Notes: generated from the sequence alone by a model not told the origin. A stretch of DNA of 64,000 nucleotides from Flavobacteriales bacterium (GCA_020628935.1 JAHDEG010000011.1:20952-84951), one strand, 5' to 3'. Shown: positions 9,539-20,167, numbered from the stretch's first letter. Numbers and translations are program-made.

Positions 9539-10705
9539 ATGAGATTAATGATTTTATTGTCACGAATTCCATATCCCCTTGAAAAAGGAGACAAATTGCG
9601 TGCATTTAATCAAATAAAATTATTAGCAAAGGAAAATGAAATTACCCTTTGCTGCTTAACTGATAGCAAGCCTCATAAAGAAGCTCATAAAATACTAAGC
9701 GAGTTTTGTAAAAACACCTATTTTATTAAACTAAATAAGTTTAAGATCTATCAAAATACGCTCTCTTCTTATTTTGATAAGAAACCTTTACAAACACACT
9801 ATTTTTATCAAGAGGAAGCACAAAAAAAGATAGACCAAATAATACAAGATCATGCACCTCAACATATTTACTGCCAGCTTATTAGGGTTACTGAATATGT
9901 TAAAAAGTATAGCTTTATCCCTAAAACGCTAGACTATATGGATTGTCTATCAGTTGGAATGAAACGAAGAAGCAATAAAACTTCACTGTTATCTACCTTT
10001 TTTAAAGATGAAGCTAAAAGATTAGCTAACTATGAAAACCTAATATTTGATTTATTTGAACATAAAACAATTATATCAGAACAAGATAAACAGGAAATTA
10101 AACACCCTTTAAAAAATAATATTCACGTTATACCTAATGGAATAGATACATCTTTTTTCTCGCCAACAGCAATTTCAAGAGATAAAGAATTTGACCTAGT
10201 ATTTACAGGTAATATGGGATACCCACCCAATATTGATTGCGCCCAATACTTAGCTTCTGAAATAATGCCACTACTAGTTAAGAAAAAACCTGAAATAAAA
10301 TTATTAATTAGCGGGGCAAACCCCAGTGCAAAGGTTCGTAAACTAGCAAACAAAAACATAATTGTGACCGGATGGGTAGACGATATTAGAGAATCGTATG
10401 CTAAAGGAAAAATATTCATCGCTCCTTTAAAATTAGGCTCAGGATTACAAAACAAACTCCTAGAGGCTATGGCCATGCAAATACCCTGCATAACTTCTCA
10501 ATTGGCTAATGGAGCCTTAAATGCGAATCAGAATGAACAAATTTTAATTGCTGAGAAAGCTCAAGAATATGTTCAACACATTTTTAAATTATTGGAGGAT
10601 AAACCACTTTACAATCGTATTTCTAAAAATGGGTACGAGCATGTACTTGAAAATTTTAGCTGGCAATCTTCAGTCAATAAATTGAACAATATTTTACACA
10701 CTTAA
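9539..10705 (+). CDS. Glycosyltransferase family 4 (TIGR03087-like)
   Basis: MRLMILLSRIPYPLEKGDKLRAFNQIKLLA...; donor-binding FTGNMGYPPN...VTGWVDDIRESYAKGKIFIAPLKLGSGLQNKLLEAMAM. Confidence 0.88.
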   Translation: MRLMILLSRIPYPLEKGDKLRAFNQIKLLAKENEITLCCLTDSKPHKEAHKILSEFCKNTYFIKLNKFKIYQNTLSSYFDKKPLQTHYFYQEEAQKKIDQIIQDHAPQHIYCQLIRVTEYVKKYSFIPKTLDYMDCLSVGMKRRSNKTSLLSTFFKDEAKRLANYENLIFDLFEHKTIISEQDKQEIKHPLKNNIHVIPNGIDTSFFSPTAISRDKEFDLVFTGNMGYPPNIDCAQYLASEIMPLLVKKKPEIKLLISGANPSAKVRKLANKNIIVTGWVDDIRESYAKGKIFIAPLKLGSGLQNKLLEAMAMQIPCITSQLANGALNANQNEQILIAEKAQEYVQHIFKLLEDKPLYNRISKNGYEHVLENFSWQSSVNKLNNILHT

Positions 10706-10712
10706 TAAGCAA

Positions 10713-11837
10713 ATGAATCATTTTAAAACGATAATAATTATTTTTTTCAGCCTGTTATCTTCAATCTCAATAGCCCAAGATAAAACAGAAATATCAATTA
10801 TAACTTGTTCAGCTGGTGATGAGTTATACTCAGCCTTTGGCCATACAGCTATTAGAATAAAAGATTTGTCAAAAAACAGAGATGATGTTTTTAATTTTGG
10901 AACATTTAATTTTAGTGAGCCTAACTTTTATATAAAGTTTATGAGAGGAAAGCTGAATTATTACCTAGATGTTGACGAATACAAACGATTTATTAGAACA
11001 TATGTTTATGAACACCGAGAGGTAAGAGAGCAAGTTTTAAACCTAACGGAAGACCAAACCAACAGATTTATTAAGATACTTGAAAAAACCTATGAAAGTG
11101 AAGACCGATATTATAAGTATGATTTTCTTTATAACAATTGCTCAACTAAAATATGGGAACTTATTAAAAACGTAGTAAATAACGATTTAATTATTGATGA
11201 GGAAAGCGAGAACAAAACATTTAGAAATGCTATACATTCTTACCTTTTAGAAAAACAATGGGCACAATTTGGCATTGATATCGCTTTAGGAATGCCTACA
11301 GATAAAATTATGAATAAAGAGGAAGAAAATTTCTTACCTGAACTTTTAGAAAACAACTTAAACCACACTTATACAAACGGTAATAAAATAGTTAAAAGCT
11401 CTTCTAAACTAATACCCGGGGCTGACTTTAATAAAAAGTCTCTTCACTACCCTTTAATAGCAAGTATATTACTATTAATTACTTTTTTTGCTGTTGCTAA
11501 AAGCAAAAAATTAAAGTTACTACGTGTATTGTATGGCATTTTTCATGTTATTATTTTACTAATAATTATAGTAGTTCTTCTGTTGTGGTTTTGGACAGAT
11601 CATGATGCTACACAAGTAAATCAAAACCTAATATGGCTAATTCCAGCTTTAGCCTTTTTATTTTTCAGAAAATGGTTACTACAAAATGATAAAAAAGCAA
11701 CTTACATTGGCTTTGGGATATTAATTGTTGTGAGTTTTATGATTTTAAACGGGCTTTTAAATATTGCAATAGCTCCATTACTAATAATTAGCTTACTCGT
11801 ACCTACTTTACTATTAAAAGCGGGGTTAAAAACTTAG
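10713..11837 (+). CDS. DUF4105 domain-containing membrane protein
   Basis: ISIITCSAGDELYSAFGHTAIRI...YNNCSTKIWE; several C-terminal TM helices. Confidence 0.85.
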   Translation: MNHFKTIIIIFFSLLSSISIAQDKTEISIITCSAGDELYSAFGHTAIRIKDLSKNRDDVFNFGTFNFSEPNFYIKFMRGKLNYYLDVDEYKRFIRTYVYEHREVREQVLNLTEDQTNRFIKILEKTYESEDRYYKYDFLYNNCSTKIWELIKNVVNNDLIIDEESENKTFRNAIHSYLLEKQWAQFGIDIALGMPTDKIMNKEEENFLPELLENNLNHTYTNGNKIVKSSSKLIPGADFNKKSLHYPLIASILLLITFFAVAKSKKLKLLRVLYGIFHVIILLIIIVVLLLWFWTDHDATQVNQNLIWLIPALAFLFFRKWLLQNDKKATYIGFGILIVVSFMILNGLLNIAIAPLLIISLLVPTLLLKAGLKT

Positions 11838-11869
11838 TATTTCTTAACTTTACACATAAAAATTTACAA

Positions 11870-13135
11870 ATGATTAAAGCAAACAATCCTAATTTAAAAA
11901 GCTGGGCACCTATTGATAAAAACAGTGACTTTTCTTTACAGAATTTACCCTTTGGCATTTTTAAAACCAAGCAACTTACTAAAAGAGTGGGCGTGGCTTT
12001 GGGCGATAATGTAATTGACTTACACACACTTTCAGAATTAGGATACTTGAGTCGTTTACAGCTAGGAGAGGTTTTAAATCAAGAATATTTAAACCCGCTA
12101 ATGAAATTTGGAAAATTAGCGACTAGAGAGTTAAGAAATCGTATTTCAGAGTTATTTACCGATTCTAACGATGAACTTAAAAAAAATGAACACCATGTTA
12201 AGCAGGTTTTAATCCCCATGAATATGGTAGAAGTGTGCTTACCGGTAAATATTGGAGACTACACCGATTTTTACTCCAGCGAGCAACATGCCTACAATGT
12301 AGGATGTATGTTTAGAGACCCAGATAATGCACTCCTCCCAAACTGGAAGCATTTACCTGTTGCATATCACGGTAGAGCCTCCTCTATTATTCCTTCAGAA
12401 CAAGATATTTATCGCCCAAAAGGACAACAAAAACCAGATGATAGTAACCCTGTATTTGGAAACTCCAAATTATTAGACTTTGAATTAGAAATGGGCTTTA
12501 TCACTTATGATGGTAAACCATTAGGAGAATCAATTAGCACAAAAGAAGCCGAAGACTATATTTTTGGAATGGTACTTTGTAACGACTGGAGTGCGAGAGA
12601 TATTCAAAAATGGGAATATATTCCGTTAGGTCCATTCTTAGCAAAAAACTTTGCAACATCAATATCTTGCTGGGTTGTAACATTAGATGCATTAGCACCA
12701 TTTAAAACCGAAGGGCCAGTTCAAGAGCCTAAGGTACTTCCTTATTTAGAATACGAAGGCAATAACCATTATGATGTAAATTTAGAAGTAATTTTAGAAA
12801 CACCTGAAGGCAAGCAAAAGTCTGTGAGCAAATCCAATTATAAAAACATGTATTGGAACATGAATCAGCAATTAGCACATCATACTGTAAATGGCTGTAA
12901 TGTTAGAGCAGGAGACATGATGGCTTCAGGTACTATTAGTGGCAACGATGAAACTTCTTATGGCTCTATGTTAGAAATTAGCTGGAAAGGCACAAAACCT
13001 GTTGAAATGCCTGACGGAACTACCCGAAAGTTTATTCAAGATAATGATACCGTAATAATGAAAGGTCATTGCATTAAAAATAATATTAGAGTTGGCTTTG
13101 GAGAAGTAAAAAGTAAAGTTTTACCTGCTAAATGA
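11870..13135 (+). CDS. fahA: Fumarylacetoacetase
   Basis: DYTDFYSSEQHAYNVGCMFRDP, LPVAYHGRASSI, GMVLCNDWSARDIQKWEYIPLGPFLAKNF, MYWNMNQQLAHHTVNGCN. Confidence 0.96.
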   Translation: MIKANNPNLKSWAPIDKNSDFSLQNLPFGIFKTKQLTKRVGVALGDNVIDLHTLSELGYLSRLQLGEVLNQEYLNPLMKFGKLATRELRNRISELFTDSNDELKKNEHHVKQVLIPMNMVEVCLPVNIGDYTDFYSSEQHAYNVGCMFRDPDNALLPNWKHLPVAYHGRASSIIPSEQDIYRPKGQQKPDDSNPVFGNSKLLDFELEMGFITYDGKPLGESISTKEAEDYIFGMVLCNDWSARDIQKWEYIPLGPFLAKNFATSISCWVVTLDALAPFKTEGPVQEPKVLPYLEYEGNNHYDVNLEVILETPEGKQKSVSKSNYKNMYWNMNQQLAHHTVNGCNVRAGDMMASGTISGNDETSYGSMLEISWKGTKPVEMPDGTTRKFIQDNDTVIMKGHCIKNNIRVGFGEVKSKVLPAK

Positions 13136-13551
13136 GCTCTCGCTTAGTAACAATTCATCAGTTTTCATACCAGCATGAAATCATAGGGCTCATACCCCTT
13201 CTTGAATCTCATAATATAAATTTTCATTTTGCAGATTTAGAGACTGTTACTATAGACCCTCTTCTTTCTCAGGCAATTGGAGGTATAAGACTGCAAGTAA
13301 ATTCTAATCAAGTTAATGAAGCAAGAGAAATAGTAGACGAGTTTTTAATTAACAAAGCAGAAGCAGAACTTGAGTCTGAAATTATATTAAACAACGAATT
13401 CTATTACAAGACAGATGAAGAAAAATGCAAAACCTGCAATTCTGAAGATAAAGTTTACATTAAACAAAAAAGCTTTTTGAGTAAACTATTTGGCAACAAG
13501 CAACATAACTATTACTGTAAAAAGTGTGCAAATACTTGGAAAGGAAAATAG
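13132..13551 (+). CDS. DUF2007-like (putative signal transducing) protein with C-terminal zinc ribbon
   Basis: ATG overlaps fahA stop; GGIRLQVNSNQVNEAREIVDEF; C-terminal CKTCNSEDKVYIKQ...YYCKKCANTW. Confidence 0.75.
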   Translation: MSSRLVTIHQFSYQHEIIGLIPLLESHNINFHFADLETVTIDPLLSQAIGGIRLQVNSNQVNEAREIVDEFLINKAEAELESEIILNNEFYYKTDEEKCKTCNSEDKVYIKQKSFLSKLFGNKQHNYYCKKCANTWKGK

Positions 13552-13557
13552 ATTAAA

Positions 13558-13950
13558 ATGAGAAAAACAATTAGCTCAAGAGAAGATATTTCAACTTTAG
13601 TACATGCATTTTACGGTAAAATAAGATCTCATGAAACTTTAGGTCCTATTTTTAATAGCCATATTACTGATACAGACTGGCCAATTCATTTAAATAAGTT
13701 AACAGATTTTTGGGAAACTAATATTTTTGGCATCCCAAAGTTCAAAGGCAATCCTACACAAAAACACATTCAGGTAGATAAAAACCTACATCATAAAGTC
13801 TCTTTTAATCATTTTGAACAATGGCTAGCACTTTGGACAGAAACCCTTGACGAAATGTTTGAAGGAGAAAACGCCATAAAAGCAAAAAATAGAGCCAAAA
13901 ACATGGCTGTTGGACAATACACCACTCTGCTTAATTTTAGAAATAATTAA
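13558..13950 (+). CDS. Group III truncated hemoglobin
   Basis: 130 aa; FYGKIRSHETLGPIFN...W..HLNKLTDFWETNIFG...KNLHHKVSFNHFEQWLALW. Confidence 0.85.
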   Translation: MRKTISSREDISTLVHAFYGKIRSHETLGPIFNSHITDTDWPIHLNKLTDFWETNIFGIPKFKGNPTQKHIQVDKNLHHKVSFNHFEQWLALWTETLDEMFEGENAIKAKNRAKNMAVGQYTTLLNFRNN

Positions 13951-13995
13951 TATGAATAATCCAATTCAAAAAAAAGTACATTTGCTTTAACACAA

Positions 13996-14955
13996 ATGCT
14001 TAGCAAAACCAATATATCGCTCTCTATAATTACGCCCTGTTTTAACGAACAAGAAAATGTCTCTATACTAGCCAACCAACTAAGAACTAAGGCACTTATT
14101 AACTATCCTAACTATGAAATTATTTTCATAAATGACGGAAGCACAGATGGCACGTTAAACGAATTAAAAAAGCTCAATAAAGAAAACAAAAAAGTTAAAT
14201 ACATTTCTTTAGCCAGAAATTTTGGGCACCAAAATGCCATAAAAGCAGGTTTAGATCATGCAAATGGTGATGCCGTAATTATGATGGATGCAGATTTACA
14301 ACATCCTCCCGAAATAATTGAGCAACTAATAATCGAGTGGCAAAAAGGGTTTGATATTGTTTATACACAACGAAAAGACGGGCAAGAATTAGGTTTCATT
14401 AAAAAAATAACGGCTAAGTACTTTTACAAGTTCATGAACTACTTTTCCGATTTAAATATTGAACAAAACACAGCAGACTTTAGGCTACTAGACCGAAAAG
14501 TGGTAAACGTAGCAAAAAAGCTTAAAGAAAACGACTTATTTTGGAGAGGTCTTGTTTTTTGGTTCGGATTCAAAAAAACAAAAATAGATTATAAGGCAAA
14601 TCAAAGAATACATGGTAATACAAAGTATCCATTAGCAAAAATGATAAGTTTTGCAATAAACGGAATTACATCCTTCAGTATAAAACCATTACGATTTGCA
14701 ATATTTTTAGGAATGGGTATTTCTGTGTTGGCTGCTATTTATGGCTTGTATGCACTTCTACTTTACTTATTAACTAACGAACCAATACAAGGCTGGACGT
14801 CAATATTACTTAGTGTTCTTTTTATTGGAGGCATACAATTATTAATACTAGGTGTAATAGGCGAATACTTAGGCAAGCTATTTATGCAATCAAAAAACAG
14901 ACCTAATTACATTATTGACGAATCAACATTATCATCAAATGAGCACGAGCGATAA
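13996..14955 (+). CDS. Glycosyltransferase family 2 (DPM1/GtrB-like) with two C-terminal TM helices
   Basis: SIITPCFNEQENV, IIFINDGSTDGT, VIMMDADLQHPPEII, FRLLDRKVV, GVIGEYLGKLFMQSKNRPNYII. Confidence 0.93.
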   Translation: MLSKTNISLSIITPCFNEQENVSILANQLRTKALINYPNYEIIFINDGSTDGTLNELKKLNKENKKVKYISLARNFGHQNAIKAGLDHANGDAVIMMDADLQHPPEIIEQLIIEWQKGFDIVYTQRKDGQELGFIKKITAKYFYKFMNYFSDLNIEQNTADFRLLDRKVVNVAKKLKENDLFWRGLVFWFGFKKTKIDYKANQRIHGNTKYPLAKMISFAINGITSFSIKPLRFAIFLGMGISVLAAIYGLYALLLYLLTNEPIQGWTSILLSVLFIGGIQLLILGVIGEYLGKLFMQSKNRPNYIIDESTLSSNEHER

Positions 14956-15628
14956 AAAAATGTACTTCTACGAATCGTTTTCGAAAGATTTCGATTCAAA
15001 AATGAACATGTACGACACCAATAAACGGTTAGATGTGTTTTATAATGAATTATTAACCGAAGACATTAGTAATAAAGATGTGCTAGATGCCGGTTGTGGC
15101 ACCGGTTGGTTTAGCAAAGCAGCAGCAGAAAGAGGCGCAAATGTAACCTCTATGGATTTAGGAGAAGGCCTGTTACAACAAGTATCCATAAAATGTAAAT
15201 CAAACAGAGTAGTTGGTTCTATTTTAAATATTCCGTTTAGTGATAACACGTTCGATTATATTGTTTCTAGTGAAGTTATAGAACATATACCTCAGCCTTT
15301 AGATGCTATTGATGAATTATATAGAGTGCTTAAACCAGGAGGCAAGCTAGTATTATCTACCCCAAACAAAGTATGGTACTTTTCTATTTGGATAGCAAAC
15401 GCACTTAAACTTAGGCCATATCAAGGCTTAGAAAACTGGGTTAGCCGTTCGCAATTAAAAAACAAATTAAAAGAAACAGGCTTTCAAATAGACGAATTTC
15501 CTGGCATTCACCTTTTTCCGTTTGTACACAAACTAACCTACCCCATTTTAAACTACTTTCATAAGTTTAACAAAACATTAGCTCCAGTAATGCTAAACAT
15601 GGCTGTTAAATGCACTAAACCCAAGTAA
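14939..15628 (+). CDS. Class I SAM-dependent methyltransferase
   Basis: VLDAGCGTGWFSKAAAERGANVTSMDLGEG; VIEHIPQPLDAIDELYRVLKPGGKLVLSTPN. Start taken at ATG 14939 rather than the TTG at 14915 of the ORF track. Confidence 0.92.
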   Translation: MSTSDKKMYFYESFSKDFDSKMNMYDTNKRLDVFYNELLTEDISNKDVLDAGCGTGWFSKAAAERGANVTSMDLGEGLLQQVSIKCKSNRVVGSILNIPFSDNTFDYIVSSEVIEHIPQPLDAIDELYRVLKPGGKLVLSTPNKVWYFSIWIANALKLRPYQGLENWVSRSQLKNKLKETGFQIDEFPGIHLFPFVHKLTYPILNYFHKFNKTLAPVMLNMAVKCTKPK

Positions 15629-15630
15629 CT

Positions 15631-16395
15631 ATGGCACACGAAATGCGAAAAGCATTTATCTTATTTTTTTTGGGCCTTGCAGGTGTATGTTCTTTGTTAC
15701 TATCTAATATTGAATTAAGTGCAGAAATACAAAAGGCGTTAGCACAATACTCCAACCTACAAATTAGGTTGTTGCTACTAATAAACCCAACTATATTTTT
15801 AATAACAGCCATAATGGTTGGTAGTTATTTAGGTCCAAAAGTAAACTTAAAGGCTCCCGTTATTGAAGGATTTATTCAAAAGATTCCCAACACACTAAGC
15901 ATTTTTACAAGTCAAATAAAATACGGTTTTATATTTGGTTTTAGCTCAGCATTAATTGTAGTGATTACCATTTTAATCACTAAAAATTATTTACCTAAAG
16001 AACTAATAGAAAGTAATAAAATTAACCTTCACCCCATAAGCAGGTTTTTGTACGGAGGCATAACCGAAGAAATACTTATGCGCTATGGTTTTATGACTTT
16101 ATTCACATGGCTACCAATCGCTATTTTTAAACCAAACATATCTAACACAAAATGGCCTTATATTCTTGGTATTATTGTTTCTAGCGTGCTTTTTGGGCTT
16201 GGGCACTTGCCACTTGCGTATAACTTAGTTGGTTATATTAACGCCCCTATATTTCTATATATTTTACTGGGTAATGGCTTAGTTGGTGCTGTTTGCGGTT
16301 GGCTATTTTGGAAAAAAGGATTAGAAGCTGCTTTTATTGCGCATATCAGCGCTCATTTAGTTTTAATCACTTTCGACTTTTTTATAAGGTCTTGA
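15631..16395 (+). CDS. CPBP family intramembrane glutamic endopeptidase
   Basis: Multi-TM; GITEEILMRYGFMT (EExxxR), FGLGHLP, HISAHLVL motifs. Confidence 0.9.
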   Translation: MAHEMRKAFILFFLGLAGVCSLLLSNIELSAEIQKALAQYSNLQIRLLLLINPTIFLITAIMVGSYLGPKVNLKAPVIEGFIQKIPNTLSIFTSQIKYGFIFGFSSALIVVITILITKNYLPKELIESNKINLHPISRFLYGGITEEILMRYGFMTLFTWLPIAIFKPNISNTKWPYILGIIVSSVLFGLGHLPLAYNLVGYINAPIFLYILLGNGLVGAVCGWLFWKKGLEAAFIAHISAHLVLITFDFFIRS

Positions 16396-16644
16396 GTTTC
16401 TCATAAAGTATAATTCTTGCTTAAAATCACATTACTCCTAAAATAATAAAGCCGTAAATAAACAAAATGTTAAACACGAGAGTTTATGGAGTGATTTAAT
16501 AAATAAATTCATCTCTATTTAGGTTTGAAACCATTAAATCTATTTTAGACATTTGAATACTATATTTTAGCTAAATTTATATTAACACTTGGCATGTAAC
16601 GTTTAAAATATTATAACGTACAATCGAAGTATAACCCAAAGATT

Positions 16645-18378
16645 ATGGATAGAACTATATTTATTTTTAGACTTTTTCTTATAGCAGGAACAGTATTACT
16701 GTTAAATCAGTCAATAAATGCACAAGCATTCATTACAACATGGAAAACAAATAATCCTGGTTCATCCAACAACACTTCTATTACTATACCTACAACTGGA
16801 GCAGGATACAATTATGATGTAGATTGGAACAATGACGGAACTTTTGACGAATTTGGTTTAACAGGTGATAAAACTCATGATTTTGGTGCCACAGGCACTT
16901 ATATTATTCGTATAAAGGGCACGTTTCCTCGAATATACTTTAATAATACTGGCGATAAATTGAAAATCATCAATATTGTTCAATGGGGTAATATAGAATG
17001 GGACAATATGAACAACGCATTTTATGGTTGCTCAAATTTAACTTGTACCGCTACAGATGTTGCTGATGTGCAAGGAGTAAATGATTTTTCTAATGCGTTT
17101 AACCTGTGCACTGTATTTAATGGAGACTTGAGTGGATGGTACATGGCAGATGCTTTGTACTTGGATGCAATGTTCCATAGTGCAACAGTATTTAACACAA
17201 ACGTTTCATCATGGCAAGTTGATAGGGTAAGAGATTTTTCAGATATGTTTAACAGCGCAATTTCATTCAACCAAAATATTAACACTTGGAATACTTCAAG
17301 CGCGTCAAACATGGGTGGAATGTTTGCAAACGCAGTTAATTTTAACCAACGTTTAGACGCCTGGAACACAAGTAGTGTATCAAATTTCAAAGGGATGTTT
17401 TTCCAAGCTATCGCATTCAATAAAGATATTGGAGGATGGGAGACTGGCAATGCAACAGTAATGGATTTAATGTTCTCCAATGCAATTGCTTTTAATCAAG
17501 ATATTAGTTCTTGGAGAACCAGAAGAGTCGAAAATATGTCTAGAATGTTTGAAGGAGCAACTGATTTCGATCAAAACCTTGGAGGCTGGGATATTTCAAA
17601 TATTCCTGCATATACATCCGCAAATACTTCGCTCGATAAAATGTTTGATAATTCTGGTATGTCTGTAACCAACTATGATAATACTATAATTGGTTGGGCA
17701 AACTTGGCCAATACTCCAAAAACGGCAGCTGTGAATTCTGGAGTTAGAGTTACCGCCGTGAATGTTAGTTACTGCAATTCAGTAGCGGAGCGAGCCGATT
17801 TAATATCCAATTTTGGCTGGACGATAAGTGGAGATGCTAATGATTGTACGGGACTTCCTATTGAACTAGCTCATTTTAATGTTAAGTTCGAAAATAACGT
17901 TACCAATATTTATTGGGAAACACTAAGTGAAATAAATAACGATTATTTCACTATCGAAAAATCTTCTGATGGTAACACATGGATAAACTTACTTAAAATT
18001 GATGGTGCAGGAAATTCAAATATAAGCTTAGAATATAAAGCTGTGGATGAAAATCCAAATTTAGGTCAGAACTATTACCGACTTAAACAAACCGATTTTG
18101 ATGGAACACACAGCTACTCAGAAATTAAAAGTATAAACTTTAATAATGAAGAAAATTTAGATTTCGTTCTCTTTCCTGTACCCTCAACCAATGAACTATT
18201 CATTCAAATAAATGATAGAACAGAAGAAAATATTAAAGTATTTAATTATTTAGGTGAAAATATAAATTTGAAGAGCACATCTAATAATAATGTAATTAGC
18301 CTAAATGTATCAAACTTGCCGCAGGGCGTGTATTACGTTGAATTAAATGGTGTAACAAAACCATTTGTAAAAAATTAA
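16645..18378 (+). CDS. BspA family (DUF285) repeat surface protein with T9SS sorting domain
   Basis: Repeats of the type MF..A..FNQ.I..WNTSS.SNM.GMF; C-terminal DFVLFPVPSTNELFIQI...LPQGVYYVELNGVTKPFVKN. Confidence 0.92.
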   Translation: MDRTIFIFRLFLIAGTVLLLNQSINAQAFITTWKTNNPGSSNNTSITIPTTGAGYNYDVDWNNDGTFDEFGLTGDKTHDFGATGTYIIRIKGTFPRIYFNNTGDKLKIINIVQWGNIEWDNMNNAFYGCSNLTCTATDVADVQGVNDFSNAFNLCTVFNGDLSGWYMADALYLDAMFHSATVFNTNVSSWQVDRVRDFSDMFNSAISFNQNINTWNTSSASNMGGMFANAVNFNQRLDAWNTSSVSNFKGMFFQAIAFNKDIGGWETGNATVMDLMFSNAIAFNQDISSWRTRRVENMSRMFEGATDFDQNLGGWDISNIPAYTSANTSLDKMFDNSGMSVTNYDNTIIGWANLANTPKTAAVNSGVRVTAVNVSYCNSVAERADLISNFGWTISGDANDCTGLPIELAHFNVKFENNVTNIYWETLSEINNDYFTIEKSSDGNTWINLLKIDGAGNSNISLEYKAVDENPNLGQNYYRLKQTDFDGTHSYSEIKSINFNNEENLDFVLFPVPSTNELFIQINDRTEENIKVFNYLGENINLKSTSNNNVISLNVSNLPQGVYYVELNGVTKPFVKN

Positions 18379-18805
18379 ACAAACTTTATCAGCCACAAAA
18401 TAATTGGTTTAAATACCTAAAATCTAATTTAGCTTTAGTAGTTGATTTAAAGCACATAGGTATAAGAAATGAGTAAACAAAATTATTGAAGACTTACTTT
18501 TTAGATTAGCGTTGTGCTTTAAACTAGATAAAACTACTTTTTAAATACATAGGAACCATAAGAAAAACCAGGCGCTTACGGTTAACAAAGTAAATACATA
18601 TTATTAGAAATGACATTACAATAAAGGAGTACATTAGTCTGCCTGAAAAAGTATTTTGAAAAATTAATTAATTCTGGTAAACACAAGTTACTGGCTAAAT
18701 TACTTTCATTAACTTTTACGCATACTTTTAAAAAGAAAAGGCACTAAAGAATAAAATAACTTCAATTTTTCAGATCAAACTTTATATTAACTTTAGCTGC
18801 CATTT

Positions 18806-19162
18806 ATGGATGCAAAAAACGCAAATAAGAAAGAACCTACTAATAAGCCAAAGCAATCAGACCAGATGTTTAAGCCAAAAACTAATGAAGAGTTAAATGA
18901 AGAAAACCCAAAAAGACAAAACAGAAGGCAAGCTACCGAAGAGCAAGTAAACAATCCTTTTCATGGAGTAAAACTAGTGCAAATTTTAGAACGCTTAGTT
19001 GATTACTATGGCTGGGAGTATTTACATGAACGTGTAAAAATTCGTTGTTTTAAGTATAACCCTACTATGAAATCGAGCCTTGGATTTTTAAGAAAAACTG
19101 ACTGGGCTCGCAAACATGTTGAAGACCTTTATTTAGATATGCTAGATGAGAAAGGCTTATAA
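18806..19162 (+). CDS. VF530 family (DUF2132) putative DNA-binding protein
   Basis: NPFHGVKLVQILERLVDYYGWEYLHERVKIRCFKYNPTMKSSLGFLRKTDWARKHVEDLYL. Confidence 0.88.
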   Translation: MDAKNANKKEPTNKPKQSDQMFKPKTNEELNEENPKRQNRRQATEEQVNNPFHGVKLVQILERLVDYYGWEYLHERVKIRCFKYNPTMKSSLGFLRKTDWARKHVEDLYLDMLDEKGL

Positions 19163-19174
19163 AAACCTTTTAAA

Positions 19175-20059
19175 ATGGAGTTTGGAAAAGTAAAACCAGA
19201 ATACTTAGATGAAATAGATTTTACACTTAAAAAACCTACTATATTAAAGAGTAATTCTGAGTCTGGCTCAATTCATATTGGCTGTACCTCCTGGGTTAGG
19301 CCTGAGTGGGTCGAAATCGTTTACCCTGAGTACATAAGAGCAAATGAATACCTTAACTACTATAGCGATGCTTTTAACGCTATTGAGTTAAATGCAACCT
19401 ATTACAACGTACCAGCAATAAACCGAATTATTAAGTGGAAAGAAAAAGTAAACTCTGATAACTTTTTGTTTTGCCCAAAAGTAAGCAAGCTATTTTCTCA
19501 TGAAAAACGCTTGCAAAACTGCGATGATCAATGGAAAATTTTCTCAGAAAACATAAAAGCATTTGAAGAATACTTAGGGCCAACCTTTTTACAATTGCCT
19601 CCTGATTTCGGTACTAGAGAAGCAGTCATATTCAAAAATTTTATAGAAAACATCTCAAACGAACTCAACTTTTTTGTAGAATTTAGAAACCCAAGTTGGT
19701 TTAAACCAAACATAATTGAACGAACAGCAGCTTTTTTAAACAAACAAAATATAGGTTTAGTAATTACAGATACTACTGGCAGAAGAGACGCTGCTCACAT
19801 GCAAATTGCAGCTAATAAAACAATGATAAGATTTGTAGGAAACGGTTTACATAGATCAGATTTCGATCGGATTGACATATGGGTAAATCATATTCATGAG
19901 TGGATTTATAAAGGAATAAATATTACCTTTTTCGTACACCAAAGCAACGAAGTTAAAGCAGCTTTACTTACTTCATACATGATTAAAGAACTTAAAAAGT
20001 TAGGTGATTACAGTTATTTAACAGATCCGTTATTGCCAAACTCAAAAATTTTTATTTAA
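19175..20059 (+). CDS. DUF72 domain-containing protein
   Basis: IHIGCTSWVRPEW...NAIELNATYYNVP...FLFCPKVSKLFSHEKRL...FLQLPPDFGT...FFVEFRNPSW. Confidence 0.92.
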   Translation: MEFGKVKPEYLDEIDFTLKKPTILKSNSESGSIHIGCTSWVRPEWVEIVYPEYIRANEYLNYYSDAFNAIELNATYYNVPAINRIIKWKEKVNSDNFLFCPKVSKLFSHEKRLQNCDDQWKIFSENIKAFEEYLGPTFLQLPPDFGTREAVIFKNFIENISNELNFFVEFRNPSWFKPNIIERTAAFLNKQNIGLVITDTTGRRDAAHMQIAANKTMIRFVGNGLHRSDFDRIDIWVNHIHEWIYKGINITFFVHQSNEVKAALLTSYMIKELKKLGDYSYLTDPLLPNSKIFI

Positions 20060-20065
20060 AATTTC

Positions 20066-20161
20066 ACGTTAGCGATTGCAGTGGTTAGCCCACAGTGAGC
20101 TCGCGAGCGAGGACTATGAACGGAAAGTGCGACCCAAGTTTTACACTTGGGGAACGCCCAA
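20066..20161 (-). repeat. Intergenic repeat element, copy 1 (TTGGGCGTTCCCC...CTAACG)
   Basis: Reverse strand TTGGGCGTTCCCCAAGTGTAAAACTTGGGTCGCACTTTCC...GCAATCGCTAACG; matches 36867..36960 in 13-nt head, GGGTCGC block and CTAACG tail. Confidence 0.75.
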
Positions 20162-20167
20162 AACAAT

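Noticed and set aside
10123-10491. 122-aa antisense ORF inside the glycosyltransferase gene
   Set aside because: Antisense to catalytic core of a clear GT4 protein.
17022-17480. 152-aa antisense ORF opposite the BspA-type gene
   Set aside because: Repeat-derived open frame on the wrong strand; no recognisable domain.
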